DNA from: Blautia faecis
GTDB lineage: Bacteria; Bacillota; Clostridia; Lachnospirales; Lachnospiraceae
Direction of reading: 5' to 3'
DNA length: 64,000 nt
Assembly (NCBI RefSeq): GCF_020554845.1
Contig: NZ_JAJCIA010000002.1
Coordinates: 1-64,000 of the forward strand
Shown in pieces: positions 43,805 to 53,594 of this stretch. The notes below the pieces were generated by a model. That model was not told where the DNA came from. It did no database searches and worked only from the letters and a program-made list of their open reading frames with translations. Position 1 is the first letter of the stretch. Each line of letters opens with the position of its first letter. Position numbers and translations under genes: made by a program.

Positions 43805-44869
43805 ATGAAAGCAGAAATTGTAGCTATGACGGCAGATGCTATCGACCATGCGGCACTTGCCAGAGGCGGAGAGATATTGAAACAGGGAGGACTGGTGGCA
43901 TTCCCTACAGAAACTGTTTACGGTCTTGGAGGAAATGCACTGGATCCTATGGCTTCGAAGAAGATATATGCAGCCAAGGGACGTCCTTCGGATAACCCGT
44001 TGATCGTTCATATTGCAGATTTAAATGCGCTGGTTCCAATTGTAAAGGAAGTACCGGAGAAGGCGAAGATACTGGCAGAGAAATTCTGGCCTGGTCCCCT
44101 GACTATGATTTTTGAGAAATCAGACCTGGTTCCATTGGAGACAACTGGTGGTCTCAACAGTGTAGCTGTGCGTTTTCCAAGTGATCCCATTGCAGCGGAG
44201 CTTATTTTGCAGGCAGGGGGATACGTGGCAGCGCCAAGTGCAAATACTTCCGGACGGCCAAGCCCGACTACAGCACAGCATGTTGAGGAGGACTTAGGGG
44301 ATGCCATTGAGATGATCATTGATGGAGGTCCTGTGGGAATTGGCCTGGAGTCAACGATTGTAGATTTTACCGAGGACGTGCCGGTGGTTTTAAGACCCGG
44401 TTATATTTCACTGGAAATGCTCCAGGAGGTTCTTGGTGATGTGAGAATGGACAAAGGTCTTATAAAGCCTGATAGTAAAGTTCATCCCAAGGCGCCGGGA
44501 ATGAAATATCGGCATTATGCACCGAAAGCAGATCTTGCAATTGTGGAGGGCCCCACAGAAGAAGTAATAAATGCCATTAATCAGTTTGTAAAGGAAGATC
44601 AGGCAAATGGACTTCAGGCGGGGATTATTGCCACAGAGGAGACTATTTCCAGATATCCCTGTGGAACTGTGAAGTGTATTGGAAGCAGAGAGGCAGAGGA
44701 AACCATTGCTCATAACCTTTATGAGGTGCTGCGTGAATTCGATCAGTGCCAGGTAAGCAAAATTTATTCCGAAGCTTTTTATACCCCAAAAATGGGACAG
44801 GCAATTATGAACCGGCTTCTAAAAGCAGCCGGTCACAAAATAATCAATATAAGGAGAGAAGAACAATGA
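43805..44869 (+). CDS. L-threonylcarbamoyladenylate synthase (Sua5/YwlC type)
   Basis: 354 residues: a YrdC/TsaC domain (VAFPTETVYGLGGNA, KIYAAKGRPSDNPLIVHI, SANTSGRPSPT) and a C-terminal Sua5 domain (from about 235; HYAPKADL before it). It makes threonylcarbamoyl-AMP for the universal t6A modification of ANN-decoding tRNAs. It overlaps rpiB by ATGA, so they are translated together, as in several clostridia. Confidence 0.95.
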   Translation: MKAEIVAMTADAIDHAALARGGEILKQGGLVAFPTETVYGLGGNALDPMASKKIYAAKGRPSDNPLIVHIADLNALVPIVKEVPEKAKILAEKFWPGPLTMIFEKSDLVPLETTGGLNSVAVRFPSDPIAAELILQAGGYVAAPSANTSGRPSPTTAQHVEEDLGDAIEMIIDGGPVGIGLESTIVDFTEDVPVVLRPGYISLEMLQEVLGDVRMDKGLIKPDSKVHPKAPGMKYRHYAPKADLAIVEGPTEEVINAINQFVKEDQANGLQAGIIATEETISRYPCGTVKCIGSREAEETIAHNLYEVLREFDQCQVSKIYSEAFYTPKMGQAIMNRLLKAAGHKIINIRREEQ

Positions 44870-45300
44870 GAGTAGCATTAGGTAGTGATCATGGCGGATT
44901 TGAACTGAAACAGGAGATTATCAAATATCTGGAAGAAAAGAATATTGAGTATAAGGATTACGGCTGCTACAGCACAGAATCCACAGACTATCCGATCTAT
45001 GCAAAGAAAGTTGCACATGGGATTCTGGAAGGAGAGTGTGAGCTAGGAATCCTTGTATGCGGAACTGGTATTGGTATTTCTATCACTGCAAACAAAATTA
45101 AGGGAATTCGTGCAGCAGTATGTACAGACTGTTTTACTGCTGAAGCAACCAGACTTCACAATGACGCAAATATCCTTGCGCTTGGAGGTCGTGTAGTTGG
45201 ACCTGGACTTGCAGTTAAGATTGTGGATACTTTCCTGAATACACCATTTTCAGGAGATGAGAGACATATCCGCCGAATTGCTCAGATCGAGACAGAATAG
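44866..45300 (+). CDS. rpiB: Ribose 5-phosphate isomerase B
   Basis: 144 residues from ATG 44866 with AAGGAGAG 9 bp upstream; a longer frame into tsaC is not used. MRVALGSDHGGFELK, the catalytic-cysteine loop VCGTGIGISI and NDANILALGGRV are typical of RpiB/LacAB isomerases. It interconverts ribose and ribulose 5-phosphates. Followed by dCMP deaminase after 16 bp. Confidence 0.96.
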   Translation: MRVALGSDHGGFELKQEIIKYLEEKNIEYKDYGCYSTESTDYPIYAKKVAHGILEGECELGILVCGTGIGISITANKIKGIRAAVCTDCFTAEATRLHNDANILALGGRVVGPGLAVKIVDTFLNTPFSGDERHIRRIAQIETE

Positions 45301-45316
45301 GAAGGAGAGCTCTTCT

Positions 45317-45868
45317 ATGGAGAACACAAATCAGAAAAACACCGGGAATATACAGATCGCGCCTGTAAGTGCTGCATCAGATCTGAACCACAAAAGAGAA
45401 GGTTACCTTACCTGGGACGAATATTTCATGGGAGTTGCCATGCTTTCCGGCATGCGCTCCAAGGATCCCAATTCACAGGTAGGAGCGTGTATTGTCAGCG
45501 ATGATAATAAAATTCTTTCCATGGGATATAATGGTTTCCCAAAAGGCTGTTCCGATGATGAATTTCCCTGGGCAAGAGAGGGAGAGCCTCTGGATACCAA
45601 ATATCTGTATGTGACCCATAGCGAGCTCAATGCAATTTTAAACTACCGTGGAGGAAGCCTTGAGGGAGCGAAAATGTATGTAACTCTTTTTCCATGCAAT
45701 GAGTGTGCCAAGGCAATCATCCAGGCAGGAATCAAGACTCTGGTCTATGATTGTGACAAATATGCAAGCACTCCGTCAGTCCTTGCTTCCAAGAGAATGC
45801 TGGACTCCGCCGGTGTACGCTATTATCAATATAAGAGAACCGGACGCGAGATTTCGCTGACGGTGTAA
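45317..45868 (+). CDS. Cytidine/deoxycytidylate deaminase family protein
   Basis: 183 residues from ATG 45317, set by GAAGGAGAG upstream. Zinc site: HSELNAIL (His-x-Glu) and PCNECAKAI (PCxxC). NSQVGACIVSDDNKILSMGYNGFPKGC matches the dCMP deaminase group, which makes dUMP for thymidylate synthesis. Fits between rpiB and the LTA-synthase-like gene in a compact operon. Confidence 0.93.
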   Translation: MENTNQKNTGNIQIAPVSAASDLNHKREGYLTWDEYFMGVAMLSGMRSKDPNSQVGACIVSDDNKILSMGYNGFPKGCSDDEFPWAREGEPLDTKYLYVTHSELNAILNYRGGSLEGAKMYVTLFPCNECAKAIIQAGIKTLVYDCDKYASTPSVLASKRMLDSAGVRYYQYKRTGREISLTV

Positions 45869-45884
45869 GTTAAAGAGGTTTGTT

Positions 45885-48041
45885 GTGGAAAATACGAAAG
45901 AAAATACAGATTTGAATATGGGCAGAGCGAAGAATGACAGATGGAAAAAGATACTGGGAATCATTTTGAACATTGCTTTGCTTCTGCTTATAGATGGATT
46001 GTTGGTATATACTTTTATTAACGAAGGAAATCGTATATATAAAGGAACAATCATTAAAATATTACTAATTGTTACAGGAAATATTTTGTTTCTTGTTCTT
46101 CTGTTCTGGGGGGAGAAAATCTGCAGTGCAATAAAAAATACCACTTTTTTGAAAATAGCAGATGTCATATTGCTGCTTGCAACTCCTGGAATTGTATTTA
46201 TGCTTGTCCAGATGGTCACCTGGGTGTCGGGATATAAGAATAAGGCAGTGTCAACATTTAAAGGCCTGGTTAAGATGTCATTACTGATGGAGCAGCCTTA
46301 TTTGACACTGAATCTTATTATTTATGCAATATTTTTTATAATACTTATTATTTTATTCAGGAAAATCAATATTGCTTCTTCTACGTTGTGTTACCTTTTT
46401 ATAATCCTTGCAATGGTAAACTATTATGTAATGGAATTTCGTGGAGAACCATTCCAGCTTCTTGACATTGTAGGAATGGGAACGGCAGCAGAAGTTGTTG
46501 GAGAATATAGCTTCAAAATCAAACTGATGCTTGGAATTCCACTGATCTATGCCCTGGTATTTGGTGAGTTTGTACTGAAATTCCAGAAACTGGAGCTTGG
46601 AAAAAAGAGCAGAAAGAATACAGCTGCCCGGTTTGGTGTACTGGCTGTGATCGTGATTACATTATGTTTTACCATAAGACCTATCCTCCAGAAGCTTGAC
46701 GCTGTTACTTTATGGCAGATTAACCGTATTTATAAAGAACAGGGCTACATTTCCTCTCTTGTTAAGGAAATCAGGTATTTTTATATCGAGCAGCCAGAAG
46801 GCTATTCTGTTGGAAAAACCGTAGAACTGGCACAGGAAATTGAAGATGGGGAAAATATTGTTTCAGAGACAGACAAGAGTGAGTCTGAAGAAAGTGTTGA
46901 TAATACAGCTGCAGATACTTCTGAAACAGTAACACCGAAAAATATTATCCTGATTATGAATGAAAGTCTTACAGATTTTGAAAATGTAGGTGAAATAAAG
47001 TCAAATGTAGAAATTTTGCCATACATAAGAAGCCTTAACAAAAATGTAAAACATGGACAGCTTCATGTACCTACATTCGGAGCCGGAACTGCACGCTCTG
47101 AATATGAGGCTCTTACAGGAAACAGTATGAGCTTTTTGCCATCCGGAAGTGTTCCTTATCAGCTTTATGTGCGGGATCCGGAGTATGGTCTGGCAGATAT
47201 CCTGAAATCCCAGGGATATTACACAATTGCCATGCATCCCAACAAGGCTCATAACTGGAACCGGGCCTCTGTTTATCCATGCATGGGATTTGATGAATTT
47301 ATCAGCCTGGAGAACTGGGGAGAGGAACACAGAGAGCTTCTTCGAAATTATGTAAGTGACAAAGCAACATTTGAAAAGATCATCAGCCTTTATGAAGAGA
47401 AGGATGCGGATGAAAAATTATTTACATTCTGTGTAACCATGCAGAATCATGGCGGTTATACAGTAGAAGACAGAGCTGGATTTGAACCTACTGTAAAGCT
47501 TGGATATGATACAGAGTATCCTCTGGCTGAAACGTATTTATCGTTGGCAAGAGAGTCTGATTCAGCATTTAAGGAATTGCTGGAGTACTTTGAAAAAGTA
47601 GATGAGCCTACCATGATTGTTATGTTTGGGGATCACTGGCCTAAGATTGAAGAAGAATTTATGGCGAAACTTTTAGGCGGCAACAGGCAGAGCCTGGGAC
47701 TTGTTGAAAGCCAGCAGTCCTATACAACTCCCTATGTGATCTGGACAAATTATCCATCTGAGACAGTAGAGGAAGATTTCAGTGCTAATTATCTGGGAAG
47801 CTATATGCTTCAGCTGGCTGGTCTTGAAATGCCAGGCTACAACCAGTTCCTTATGAATCTGAAAGAGCAGCTTCCAATCATCGGAGTTGGTGCTGTTTGC
47901 GACAAAGATGGAAACTGGTATGCAAATGATGCACTTCCGGATGATTACAAAAAACTGATGACGGATTACAATATTCTGGAATATAACAACCAGTTTGAGA
48001 AAAAGGATGTAATAGAGAGCTTGTTTACTATTGGCAATTAA
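45885..48041 (+). CDS. LTA synthase family (sulfatase-fold) membrane protein, copy 1
   Basis: 718 residues starting with GTG, AGAGG 6 bp upstream. About five membrane segments lie in the first 270 residues, and then an extracytoplasmic sulfatase/alkaline-phosphatase-type domain: IILIMNESLTDFENVG, FGAGTARSEYEALTG (probable nucleophile Thr region), TMQNHGGY and MFGDHWPK (metal ligands). Such enzymes transfer phosphoglycerol from phosphatidylglycerol to an envelope polymer. Copy 2 follows 11 bp later. Confidence 0.92.
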   Translation: MENTKENTDLNMGRAKNDRWKKILGIILNIALLLLIDGLLVYTFINEGNRIYKGTIIKILLIVTGNILFLVLLFWGEKICSAIKNTTFLKIADVILLLATPGIVFMLVQMVTWVSGYKNKAVSTFKGLVKMSLLMEQPYLTLNLIIYAIFFIILIILFRKINIASSTLCYLFIILAMVNYYVMEFRGEPFQLLDIVGMGTAAEVVGEYSFKIKLMLGIPLIYALVFGEFVLKFQKLELGKKSRKNTAARFGVLAVIVITLCFTIRPILQKLDAVTLWQINRIYKEQGYISSLVKEIRYFYIEQPEGYSVGKTVELAQEIEDGENIVSETDKSESEESVDNTAADTSETVTPKNIILIMNESLTDFENVGEIKSNVEILPYIRSLNKNVKHGQLHVPTFGAGTARSEYEALTGNSMSFLPSGSVPYQLYVRDPEYGLADILKSQGYYTIAMHPNKAHNWNRASVYPCMGFDEFISLENWGEEHRELLRNYVSDKATFEKIISLYEEKDADEKLFTFCVTMQNHGGYTVEDRAGFEPTVKLGYDTEYPLAETYLSLARESDSAFKELLEYFEKVDEPTMIVMFGDHWPKIEEEFMAKLLGGNRQSLGLVESQQSYTTPYVIWTNYPSETVEEDFSANYLGSYMLQLAGLEMPGYNQFLMNLKEQLPIIGVGAVCDKDGNWYANDALPDDYKKLMTDYNILEYNNQFEKKDVIESLFTIGN

Positions 48042-48052
48042 GAGGTGCGTTT

Positions 48053-50095
48053 ATGAAAAAACTGTCACAAATGTTTTACAACCTTTTGTTAATGGCAGTA
48101 ATTGATGGGTTGCTGATCTATACAGAGCTTGGAACAGCCCATCCTTTTCAGGGAGATACCAAGAAAATATTGCTGATTGCCATTGGTGATCTGATATGGA
48201 TTTTATTGGTTTTGTGGGGAGAAAGACTAAGTGATGCCTGGCATACCTGCAGAATATCAACAGCAGCGGATGGAATTTTACTGATTCTGTCCGCTCCTGT
48301 TATGATAGGGGCAGTGCAGATGATCACCTGGCTTTCCGGAAAAAGAAATAAATCAGTGAATTATCTGGGAAGTCTTCTGAAAAAGGTTACTTCCCTATCT
48401 TTTATGAATCTTATAGGGAATCTGATCGTCTGTTATGTTATTCTTGGTATATTGATCCTGCTTTTTCGAAAAATAAAGACAGCTTCAGCTGTATTTTGCT
48501 GGCTTCTGATTTTGCTGGCATTGATCAATTTCTTTGTAATGGAATTCAGAGGAGAAGCTTTTTTTCTGTTGGATATCACAGGAATTGGAACTGCTGCAGA
48601 TGTTGCAGGAGAATATGAGTTTAAAATACCTCTTATGCTTGGCATTCCGTTAACGTATTCTATGGTATTTGCCCAGTTTATCCTGAAATTTCAGAGACTG
48701 GAGTTAGGAAAAAAAAGCAGAAAAAATTTGATTGTGCGGTTAGCCTTTTTAGCTGTGTTTGTTGTGGCAATGGCAGTGGGATTTCGGCCTTTGATCATGA
48801 AGCAGGAAAATGTTTCATTGTGGAATGTAAACAAGGAATATCAGAATAAAGGACTGGTATATACTTTTGCAAGAGAATTCCGGTTTGTTTTTGTAGAAGA
48901 ACCGGAGGGATATTCCGTGGATGCGGTAAAGAAAATTGCAGAAAAAACTGAAGGTGATCCGGCTGAAAGGCAGCAGGAGCCAGATGTAATCCCTGAGAAT
49001 ATTATTATGATCATGAATGAAAGTCTTGCGGATTTCGAGAGCATTGGGAGTGTCAGATCAGATGTGGAAATATTGCCGTATATTCACAGTATTGATAAAA
49101 ATGTAACACATGGAAGTCTGCATATGCCCACTTACGGTGGCGGAACAGCAAGATCTGAGTATGAGGTACTTACCGGAAACAGTATTACGTTTCTTCCTTC
49201 TGGCTGTGTTCCTTATGAACTGTATGTCCGGACTCCGGAGTATGGAATGGCAGATATTCTGAAATCTCATGGATATTATACAATTGCCATGCATCCCAAT
49301 AACGGACATAACTGGAACCGCGACCAGGTATATCCGCAGATGGGCTTTGATGAGTTTTTGAATCAGGATAACTGGGGCGGAGAATATCAGGATAAACTGA
49401 GAGGCTTTGTAAGTGACCAGTCTGTTTTTGACAAGATCATCAGCCTGTATAAAGAAAAAGAAACAAATCAAAAGTTGTTTACTTTCTGCGTAACCATGCA
49501 GAACCATGGCGGATATTCCCAGAGCACTCTGAAGGGATACGAACCAGATGTAAAACTGAATTATGAAACAGAATATCCGGAGGCACAGACGTATCTGTCA
49601 CTTGCCAGAGAGTCGGATAAAGCGTTTCAGAATCTTGTAGAATATTTTGAAAAGGTAGACGAGCCGACCATGATCGTCATGTTTGGAGATCACTGGCCTA
49701 AGCTGGAAGAAGGCTTTTTAGCAGAAGTTCTCGGAAAAGACAGGGAGAAGCTGGACCTTTTTGAAAGCCAGGTGACGTATACAACTCCATATGTAATCTG
49801 GACAAATTATTCTTCCGAGACTGCAGAAGAGGATATCAGTGCCAATTATCTGGGAAGTTATGTGCTGTTTAAGGCAGGGATTTCCCTTCCGTTTTATAAT
49901 CAGTTCCTTATGAAACTGAAGAAACAGCTGCCGGTCATTGGTGTTGGTGCAGTGTGTGATCAGGAGGGGAACTGGTATGCTTCTGAGGATCTTCCGGACA
50001 ATTACAGACAGTTTTTGAGCGATTACAATATCCTGGAATATAACAACCAGTTTGAGAAAAAAGATGTAATAGAGAGCTTGTTTACATTGAAGTAA
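48053..50095 (+). CDS. LTA synthase family (sulfatase-fold) membrane protein, copy 2
   Basis: 680 residues and the same architecture as its neighbour: five membrane segments, then IIMIMNESLADFESIG, YGGGTARSEYEVLTG, TMQNHGGY and MFGDHWPK. It is clearly a tandem paralogue; both end in LEYNNQFEKKDVIESLFT. The N-terminal halves have diverged more than the catalytic domains, suggesting different partners or acceptors. A terminator interrupted by a small family A insertion follows. Confidence 0.92.
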   Translation: MKKLSQMFYNLLLMAVIDGLLIYTELGTAHPFQGDTKKILLIAIGDLIWILLVLWGERLSDAWHTCRISTAADGILLILSAPVMIGAVQMITWLSGKRNKSVNYLGSLLKKVTSLSFMNLIGNLIVCYVILGILILLFRKIKTASAVFCWLLILLALINFFVMEFRGEAFFLLDITGIGTAADVAGEYEFKIPLMLGIPLTYSMVFAQFILKFQRLELGKKSRKNLIVRLAFLAVFVVAMAVGFRPLIMKQENVSLWNVNKEYQNKGLVYTFAREFRFVFVEEPEGYSVDAVKKIAEKTEGDPAERQQEPDVIPENIIMIMNESLADFESIGSVRSDVEILPYIHSIDKNVTHGSLHMPTYGGGTARSEYEVLTGNSITFLPSGCVPYELYVRTPEYGMADILKSHGYYTIAMHPNNGHNWNRDQVYPQMGFDEFLNQDNWGGEYQDKLRGFVSDQSVFDKIISLYKEKETNQKLFTFCVTMQNHGGYSQSTLKGYEPDVKLNYETEYPEAQTYLSLARESDKAFQNLVEYFEKVDEPTMIVMFGDHWPKLEEGFLAEVLGKDREKLDLFESQVTYTTPYVIWTNYSSETAEEDISANYLGSYVLFKAGISLPFYNQFLMKLKKQLPVIGVGAVCDQEGNWYASEDLPDNYRQFLSDYNILEYNNQFEKKDVIESLFTLK

Positions 50096-50102
50096 TAAAA
50101 AA

Positions 50103-50200
50103 GTACCCGGACAAAACAGATGCGGTGGATGGTAACTCTGGCTGTTACTGTGAACGGAGTGAACAGTAACCTCTGGCTGTTTTTTGTCTGGGTATTTTCT
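50103..50200 (+). terminator. Terminator after the LTA-synthase-like pair, interrupted by an insertion
   Basis: ACCCGGACAAAACAG (50105-50119) pairs with CTGTTTTTTGTCTGGGT (50177-50193) with a small bulge. The loop holds a 27-bp family A module and its 8-bp duplication, so the original loop was shorter. Confidence 0.7.
50144..50170. mobile_element. Family A 27-bp solo module with perfect 8-bp duplication
   Basis: The module (GTTACTGTGAAC...GTGAACAGTAAC) matches the last 27 bp of the full element at 3634-3777 with one difference. It is flanked by CTCTGGCT at 50136-50143 and 50171-50178. Confidence 0.85.
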
Positions 50201-50210
50201 GTTTCGCCAC

Positions 50211-50239
50211 TTGACATATGGGAAAATTTCGCATAAAAT
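50211..50239 (+). promoter_or_regulatory. Promoter of the T-box/proS transcript
   Basis: TTGACA, 17 bp, TAAAAT, a near-consensus sigma-A promoter before the T-box leader. Confidence 0.85.
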
Positions 50240-50249
50240 AAACAAGACT

Positions 50250-50521
50250 TAACGAGCAAATTAAATAAATGAAGTGGCAATGAAGAGAATAGTACATGAG
50301 GAGCAATCTCAGAGAGAAATCCAGGCCGACAGGCAATGGTGTGAGGATTTTGTGCGCAAGTCATGGAACCGGCCTCAGAGCTCCGCACAATTGAAGTGCG
50401 GCGTCTGTCCTACGTTATCAGGATAATTGAGTGAGCAGTGGAGCAGTCATTTCCAGTGTTAATCAGGGTGGTACCGCCGAAGCCTTTCGGTCCCTTTTGC
50501 AGGGATGGAAGGTCTTTTTTT
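50250..50521 (+). promoter_or_regulatory. T-box riboswitch upstream of proS
   Basis: The T-box sequence AGGGTGGTACCGCC is at 50465-50478 and is followed by a terminator stem (GCCTTTCGGTCCCT against AGGGATGGAAGGTC) and a T-run at 50514-50521. Upstream, an AGAGAGA segment and long stems are consistent with stem I. A CCG at 50369-50371, followed by G, is a possible proline specifier, but its place in the specifier loop is not proven. Uncharged tRNA-Pro should favour the antiterminator and turn on proS. Confidence 0.9.
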
Positions 50522-50601
50522 ATGTGTTTTTCAAATAATACATGGAATTTACCAGATTTCCCTGGCGTTTAAATATTAGAAAATCAAAAAGGAGAAAAAT
50601 C

Positions 50602-52041
50602 ATGGCAAAAGAAAAGAAAATGGTAGAAGCTATCACATCCATGGATGTGGATTTTGCACAGTGGTATACCGATGTTGTAAAAAAAGCGGAACTTTGCGGC
50701 TATACAAGTGTAAAGGGATGTATGGCAATCAAACCGGCAGGATATGCAATCTGGGAGAATATCCAGAAAGAGCTTGACCGCAGATTCAAAGAGACAGGCG
50801 TAGAGAATGTATACATGCCAATGTTCATTCCGGAATCCCTTCTGGACAAAGAGAAGGATCACGTAGAGGGATTTGCACCGGAAGTTGCATGGGTAACACA
50901 CGGCGGACTTGATCCTCTTCAGGAGCGCCTTTGCGTACGTCCTACATCCGAGACTCTGTTCTGTGATTTCTATCAGAAAGAGATTCAGTCCCACAGAGAT
51001 CTTCCGAAAGTATATAATCAGTGGTGCTCAGTAGTTCGCTGGGAGAAAACAACCCGTCCGTTCCTTCGTTCCCGTGAGTTCTTATGGCAGGAAGGACATA
51101 CTGCCCACGCTACAGCTGAGGAAGCAAAAGAACGTACCATCCAGATGCTGAACCTGTATGCAGACTTCTGCGAGGAAGTACTTGCAATCCCGGTTATTAA
51201 AGGTCAGAAGACAGAGAAAGAGAAATTTGCGGGTGCAGAGGCTACTTACACAATCGAGTCTCTGATGCATGATGGAAAAGCACTTCAGTCTGGAACCAGC
51301 CATAACTTTGGTGATGGATTTGCAAGAGCATTCGGCATCCAGTACACAGATAAAAACAACCAGCTTCAGTATGTACACCAGACATCCTGGGGAATGACAA
51401 CTCGTATGATCGGTGCTCTGATCATGGTTCATGGAGACAACAGCGGACTTGTTCTTCCACCAAGAATTGCTCCGGTCCAGGCTGTTGTAATCCCGATCCA
51501 GCAGAGAAAAGAGGGCGTTCTGGAGAAAACAGAGGAGCTGACACAGATTCTGAAAGCAGCTGGAATCCGTGTAAAAGCAGACGTTACAGACAAGAGCCCG
51601 GGATTCAAATTCGCAGAGCAGGAAATGCGTGGTATTCCGGTAAGAATTGAGTGCGGTCCGAAGGATATCGAGAGCGGACAGGCTGTTATCTGCCGAAGAG
51701 ATACCAGAGAGAAATATATTGTGAAGTTCGAAGAACTTGCTGCTAAGGTTCAGGAAGTTCTGGACACCATGCAGAAGGAAATGCTGGAGCGTGCAAGAGC
51801 CCACAGAGATGCTCACACCTATGTAGCAACAAATTATGAAGAATTCAAGGAGACCATCAACACAAAACCTGGTTTTGTAAAAGCTATGTGGTGCGGCAAC
51901 CGTGAGTGCGAAGATAAGATCAAAGAAGACGTTCAGGCAACATCCAGATGTATGCCGTTTGAGCAGGAACATTTAAGCGATGTCTGTGTATGCTGTGGAA
52001 AACCTGCCAAGAAAATGGTATACTGGGGACGTGCTTATTAA
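50602..52041 (+). CDS. proS: Prolyl-tRNA synthetase, archaeal/eukaryotic-like short type
   Basis: 479 residues from ATG 50602, set by AAGGAG; a longer frame reaches into the leader. Class II motifs include [37 protein letters not shown] and [14 protein letters not shown]. It lacks the large editing insertion of bacterial-type ProRS and has a C-terminal zinc-like domain with paired cysteines ([19 protein letters not shown]) ending ...GRAY. Under T-box control. Confidence 0.96.
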   Translation: MAKEKKMVEAITSMDVDFAQWYTDVVKKAELCGYTSVKGCMAIKPAGYAIWENIQKELDRRFKETGVENVYMPMFIPESLLDKEKDHVEGFAPEVAWVTHGGLDPLQERLCVRPTSETLFCDFYQKEIQSHRDLPKVYNQWCSVVRWEKTTRPFLRSREFLWQEGHTAHATAEEAKERTIQMLNLYADFCEEVLAIPVIKGQKTEKEKFAGAEATYTIESLMHDGKALQSGTSHNFGDGFARAFGIQYTDKNNQLQYVHQTSWGMTTRMIGALIMVHGDNSGLVLPPRIAPVQAVVIPIQQRKEGVLEKTEELTQILKAAGIRVKADVTDKSPGFKFAEQEMRGIPVRIECGPKDIESGQAVICRRDTREKYIVKFEELAAKVQEVLDTMQKEMLERARAHRDAHTYVATNYEEFKETINTKPGFVKAMWCGNRECEDKIKEDVQATSRCMPFEQEHLSDVCVCCGKPAKKMVYWGRAY

Positions 52042-52085
52042 TAACAAAAGGGATTGCTGTTTATTTTGCAATCAGTAGTCAAAAA

Positions 52086-52117
52086 GGGGCAAAATTATTT
52101 TGCCCCGCTTTGTTTTT
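52086..52117 (+). terminator. Terminator after proS
   Basis: GGGGCAAAA and TTTTGCCCC form a perfect 9-bp stem with TTA loop, followed by GCTTTGTTTTT. Confidence 0.88.
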
Positions 52118-52175
52118 CAAGGCAGAGAAGTGTATGAGGAGAAGTTTTGTTTTAAATCAGAGGCAGGTGATAAAG

Positions 52176-53516
52176 ATGGTATTTGAAATTCCACAAAAAG
52201 TTGAAATAATTATAAATATTCTGGAAAAAGCTGGTTATGAGGCCTATGCAGTAGGCGGCTGTGTCCGCGATGCCCTTCTGGGAAGAACTCCAAATGACTG
52301 GGATATCACAACCTCAGCCAAGCCGGAGCAGGTCAAAGCCCTGTTTCACAGAACCGTAGATACAGGAATCGCTCACGGAACCGTAACAGTGCTGCTTGAA
52401 AAAGAGGGATTCGAGGTTACCACCTACCGGGTGGATGGCGAGTATGAAGATGGCCGTCACCCGAAAGAAGTAACCTTTACGGCCTGCCTGGAGGAAGATT
52501 TGAAGCGTCGGGACTTTACCATCAACGCCATGGCCTACAATCCAAGGAAAGGGCTGGTGGACCTTTTTGAAGGGCAGAGAGACCTGGAAAACAAGGTGAT
52601 CCGCTGTGTTGGTGATCCTCTGGAACGTTTTACAGAAGACGCTCTTCGCATTATGCGTGCTGTACGTTTTTCTGCGCAGCTTGGCTTTTCCCTGGAAGAA
52701 GAGACCCGAAAAGCTCTTTCTGTGCTTGCACCAAATTTAAAACATGTAAGCGCAGAGCGGATCCAGGTGGAACTTGTAAAACTTCTGGTGTCCCCTCATC
52801 CGGATTATCTGCGGATTGCCTATGAAGCGGGAGTTACCAGGGAATTTCTGCCGGAATTTGACCGCTGTATGGAGACACCTCAGAACACTCCACACCACTG
52901 CTATAATGTGGGAGAACACATTCTCCACAGCCTTTTGTATGTGAGGGCGGATAAGGTGTTAAGGCTGACCATGCTCCTTCACGACATTGCCAAACCTGTT
53001 GTACGAAAAACAGACGAAAACGGCAGGGATCATTTCAAAACACATGCTTCTGTGGGAGAAAAAATGTCCAAGGAAATTCTGCGCCGCCTGAAGTTTGACA
53101 ATGACACTATTTCCAGAGTGAGCCGTCTGATCCGCTGGCATGATCTGCGCCCGACTCCAGCATCGGCTGAGGTGCGGAAAGTCATCAATGTAGTTGGGGA
53201 AGACCTTTTTCCCATGTGGATGGAAGTCCAGTATGCGGATAACAAAGCGAAAAGTGATTACCGTGGGGAAGAAAAAGCTGCTCGTCAGGCCGGAGTTCGA
53301 ATGACCTGGGAAGAAATTATGGAAAAAGGCGAATGTGTTTCCATGAAAGGTCTTGCAATTACTGGCAGTGACCTGATCGCAGCCGGAATGAAGCCTGGAA
53401 AAGAAATGGGAAGTGTGCTCCATGAGCTTTTGGATGCTGTTCTGGAGAATCCGGAACTGAACAAGAAAGAATCACTTCTTTCCCTTGCTTTTGCAGCCGA
53501 TAAAAAACTTCTTTAG
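52176..53516 (+). CDS. cca: CCA tRNA nucleotidyltransferase with HD domain
   Basis: 446 residues from ATG 52176 (AGGTG upstream); an upstream in-frame start would cross the proS terminator. Nucleotidyltransferase head: AYAVGGCVRDALLGRTPNDWDITT with the DxD metal pair, then KRRDFTINAMAYNP and EDALRIMRAVRFSAQLGF. An HD domain follows (LTMLLHDIAKP, HASVGEKMSKEIL). It adds or repairs the tRNA 3' CCA; the tRNA genes in this window lack encoded CCA. Confidence 0.95.
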   Translation: MVFEIPQKVEIIINILEKAGYEAYAVGGCVRDALLGRTPNDWDITTSAKPEQVKALFHRTVDTGIAHGTVTVLLEKEGFEVTTYRVDGEYEDGRHPKEVTFTACLEEDLKRRDFTINAMAYNPRKGLVDLFEGQRDLENKVIRCVGDPLERFTEDALRIMRAVRFSAQLGFSLEEETRKALSVLAPNLKHVSAERIQVELVKLLVSPHPDYLRIAYEAGVTREFLPEFDRCMETPQNTPHHCYNVGEHILHSLLYVRADKVLRLTMLLHDIAKPVVRKTDENGRDHFKTHASVGEKMSKEILRRLKFDNDTISRVSRLIRWHDLRPTPASAEVRKVINVVGEDLFPMWMEVQYADNKAKSDYRGEEKAARQAGVRMTWEEIMEKGECVSMKGLAITGSDLIAAGMKPGKEMGSVLHELLDAVLENPELNKKESLLSLAFAADKKLL

Positions 53517-53594
53517 AATAACATATCCCTCCCACTCATAAGATAGAAGGTATCTGAAGACATTTGGCATATGTGAGTGACGGGGGGATTTTTA

